Origin: Desulforudis sp.
Lineage (GTDB): Bacteria; Bacillota; Desulfotomaculia; Desulfotomaculales; Desulforudaceae
Assembly: GCA_019084485.1 (NCBI GenBank)
Contig: JAHRFU010000039.1
Location: 1 to 34,508, forward strand
Direction: 5' to 3'
Length of the DNA: 34,508 nt
Shown: piece after piece, positions 32,940 through 34,508 of the stretch
Position numbering within the stretch: the stretch's first letter is position 1
Layout: every line of letters starts with the position of its first letter
Position numbers and translations under genes: made by a program
Notes under the pieces: generated by a model
What the model was told of the DNA's origin: nothing
Seen by the model: only the letters and a program-made list of their open reading frames with translations
Databases searched by the model: none

Positions 32940-34481
32940 ATGAAAATCAAGCGTGCGCTGATCAGTGTGTCGGACAAGACCGGGCTGGAGGAGTTTGCGC
33001 GCGGACTACACGCGGCGGGGGTGGAACTGGTTTCCACGGGAGGCACGGCAACGGCGATCGCACAGGCGGGGATACCGGTGACCAAGGTCTCGGACGTGAC
33101 CGGATTTCCGGAGATCCTGGGCGGTCGGGTGAAAACCCTGCACCCGCGCATTCACGGCGGAATCCTGGCGATGCGTACCGACGAACACCTGGCGCAGCTG
33201 GACGAGCATGGCATTGTGCCGATTGATATGGTGGTCGTGAACCTTTATCCCTTCAAGGCGACCATCACCAAGGAAGGGGTCTGCCAGTCCGACGCGATTG
33301 AGAATATCGATATCGGGGGCCCGGCGATGATCCGGGCTGCGGCCAAGAACTTCAAGTATGTGGTGGTGGTCACCAACCCGATAAGTTACCTGGAGATATT
33401 GGAGGCCCTCACTCAAGACGAAATCACTGATGAGCTGCGGATGTCCCTGGCGCGGGAGGCCTTTGCGCACACGGCCCACTACGATTCGGTGATCGCCGGG
33501 TACCTCGGCCACTGCGATGACAGCGGCAAGATGTTCCCGGCGGAGATCTCTCTGCCCTTCGAGCTGGTCCAGTCCCTGCGCTACGGGGAGAATCCCCATC
33601 AGCAGGCGGCTTTTTACCGCGATCCCCGGCGCTTCGGGGCCTCGGTCGCCAATGCCCACCAACTGCACGGCAAGGAGCTTTCCTATAACAACATCCTGGA
33701 TCTGAACTCCGCGCTCGAACTGGTGCGGGAGTTCGAGGAGCCGACGGTGGCGATCATTAAGCACAACAACCCCAGCGGCGTGGCTAGTCGCGACGCGCTG
33801 GTCGAGGCCTACCGTTTGGCTTACGAGGCTGATCCGGTGTCGGCCTTCGGCGGGATCGTGGCCGTGAACCGCGTGGTGGACGGGCCGACCGCCGAGGAAA
33901 TGAGCAAGCTATTCCTGGAGGCCGTAATTGCCCCCGGGTTCAGTGAAGAGGCCCTGCCGATCCTTACGAAAAAGGTCGGGATCAGGCTGCTGGAGACGGG
34001 CCCCTTCCACCTGATGTCACCCGACTGGTACGACATGCGGAAGGTGAACGGCGGCCTCCTCGTCCAGCAAGGCGACCGCCAAGTGTTCAACCGCGAAGAC
34101 CTCCGGGTGGCCACCAAGAAGCAGCCTACGGCGGAGCAGCTGGCGGAGCTGGAGTTCGCCTTTAAGATTGTCAAGAATGTGAAGTCCAACGCCATTGTAG
34201 TCACCGCAGACCGGCGACTGCTTGGTGTCGGGGCCGGTCAGATGAACCGGGTCGGTTCGGCGCGCATCGCTCTGGAGCAGGCCGGAGAGGCGGCCAAAGG
34301 TGCCGTGCTGGCGTCCGACGCCTTTTTCCCGTTCAACGACACCGTCTTGCAGGCGGCCGAGGCCGGCATCGCGGCGATCATTCAGCCGGGCGGTTCGGTA
34401 CGCGACCAGGACTCCATCGACACCGCCGACGAGAAAGGCATTGCCATGGTCTTCACCGGCATGCGCCACTTCAAACACTAG
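32940..34481 (+). CDS. purH: Bifunctional AICAR transformylase/IMP cyclohydrolase
   Basis: This 513-residue protein carries the last two steps to IMP. The N-terminal MGS-like IMP cyclohydrolase domain has S-D-K-T-G near residues 10-14, S-T-G-G-T-A near 32 and G-G-R-V-K-T-L-H-P near 61-69. The transformylase domain shows L-R-Y-G-E-N-P-H-Q near 214-222 and I-I-K-H-N-N-P-S-G near 273-281 (catalytic Lys-His). The end F-T-G-M-R-H-F-K-H is the normal C-terminus, so the gene is complete. AAAGGAGG lies upstream of ATG 32940. purD would be expected next, beyond the window. Confidence 0.96.
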   Translation: MKIKRALISVSDKTGLEEFARGLHAAGVELVSTGGTATAIAQAGIPVTKVSDVTGFPEILGGRVKTLHPRIHGGILAMRTDEHLAQLDEHGIVPIDMVVVNLYPFKATITKEGVCQSDAIENIDIGGPAMIRAAAKNFKYVVVVTNPISYLEILEALTQDEITDELRMSLAREAFAHTAHYDSVIAGYLGHCDDSGKMFPAEISLPFELVQSLRYGENPHQQAAFYRDPRRFGASVANAHQLHGKELSYNNILDLNSALELVREFEEPTVAIIKHNNPSGVASRDALVEAYRLAYEADPVSAFGGIVAVNRVVDGPTAEEMSKLFLEAVIAPGFSEEALPILTKKVGIRLLETGPFHLMSPDWYDMRKVNGGLLVQQGDRQVFNREDLRVATKKQPTAEQLAELEFAFKIVKNVKSNAIVVTADRRLLGVGAGQMNRVGSARIALEQAGEAAKGAVLASDAFFPFNDTVLQAAEAGIAAIIQPGGSVRDQDSIDTADEKGIAMVFTGMRHFKH

Positions 34482-34508
34482 GAGGGTCAGACTTAAAAAG
34501 TTAAGTAA

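Overview
The window looks like a chromosomal segment of an anaerobic, Gram-positive-type bacterium. The best guess is a Desulfotomaculum/Pelotomaculum-like Firmicute (Peptococcaceae in the broad sense). This is inferred from gene content, not from a marker gene: a split Gram-positive BY-kinase system (CpsC/CpsD/CpsB type), strong AGGAGG-type ribosome binding sites with frequent GTG and TTG starts, a Bacillus-like purine gene order, a Cu-amine-oxidase-like surface domain, an Mvh-type hydrogenase with selenocysteine, and a GEMM-I riboswitch. No tRNA, rRNA or CRISPR array was recognised.

Layout. 1-4242: end of an exopolysaccharide cluster (O-antigen ligase/TPR protein cut by the window edge, Wzz-like chain-length protein, BY-kinase, PHP-type tyrosine phosphatase). 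4359-5903: a secreted surface protein. 5904-9231: a TPR protein surrounded by palindromic repeats and by decayed pieces of HEPN/MNT toxin-antitoxin genes. 9232-10806: murJ. 11118-13987: mvhD-mvhG-mvhA hydrogenase operon, in which both mvhD and mvhA are read through an in-frame TGA (selenocysteine); a strong terminator follows. 14045-14994: REP array and a REP-associated (Y1) transposase. 15079-21450: hydrogenase maturation genes (endopeptidase, hypA, hypB, hypF, hypC, hypD, hypE), closed by a terminator. 21654-23579: a small Cys/His protein, then on the minus strand an orphan 91-residue gene behind a c-di-GMP-I riboswitch, and a DUF1015 gene. 24018-24707: a membrane-anchored protein. 24889-34481: hpt-guaA, a broken purE, purB, purC, purF, purM, purN, purH.

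How the parts fit. MvhDGA is the electron-delivering module that in known systems feeds heterodisulfide reductase (HdrA is not in this window). The Hyp proteins and the endopeptidase build the NiFe(CN)2CO centre and trim the MvhA tail. The most striking point is that the selenocysteine of MvhA falls in the N-terminal L1 motif (C-G-V-U), not in the C-terminal L2 motif where the known NiFeSe enzymes carry it.

A second theme is a family of dispersed palindromic repeats. Nearly every copy carries the sequence TTATCCACA, identical to the consensus DnaA box, and a likely mobilising RAYT gene lies in the middle of the window. A third theme is decay: purE carries several lesions, purS/purQ/purL are absent from the cluster, and toxin-antitoxin pairs are reduced to fragments.
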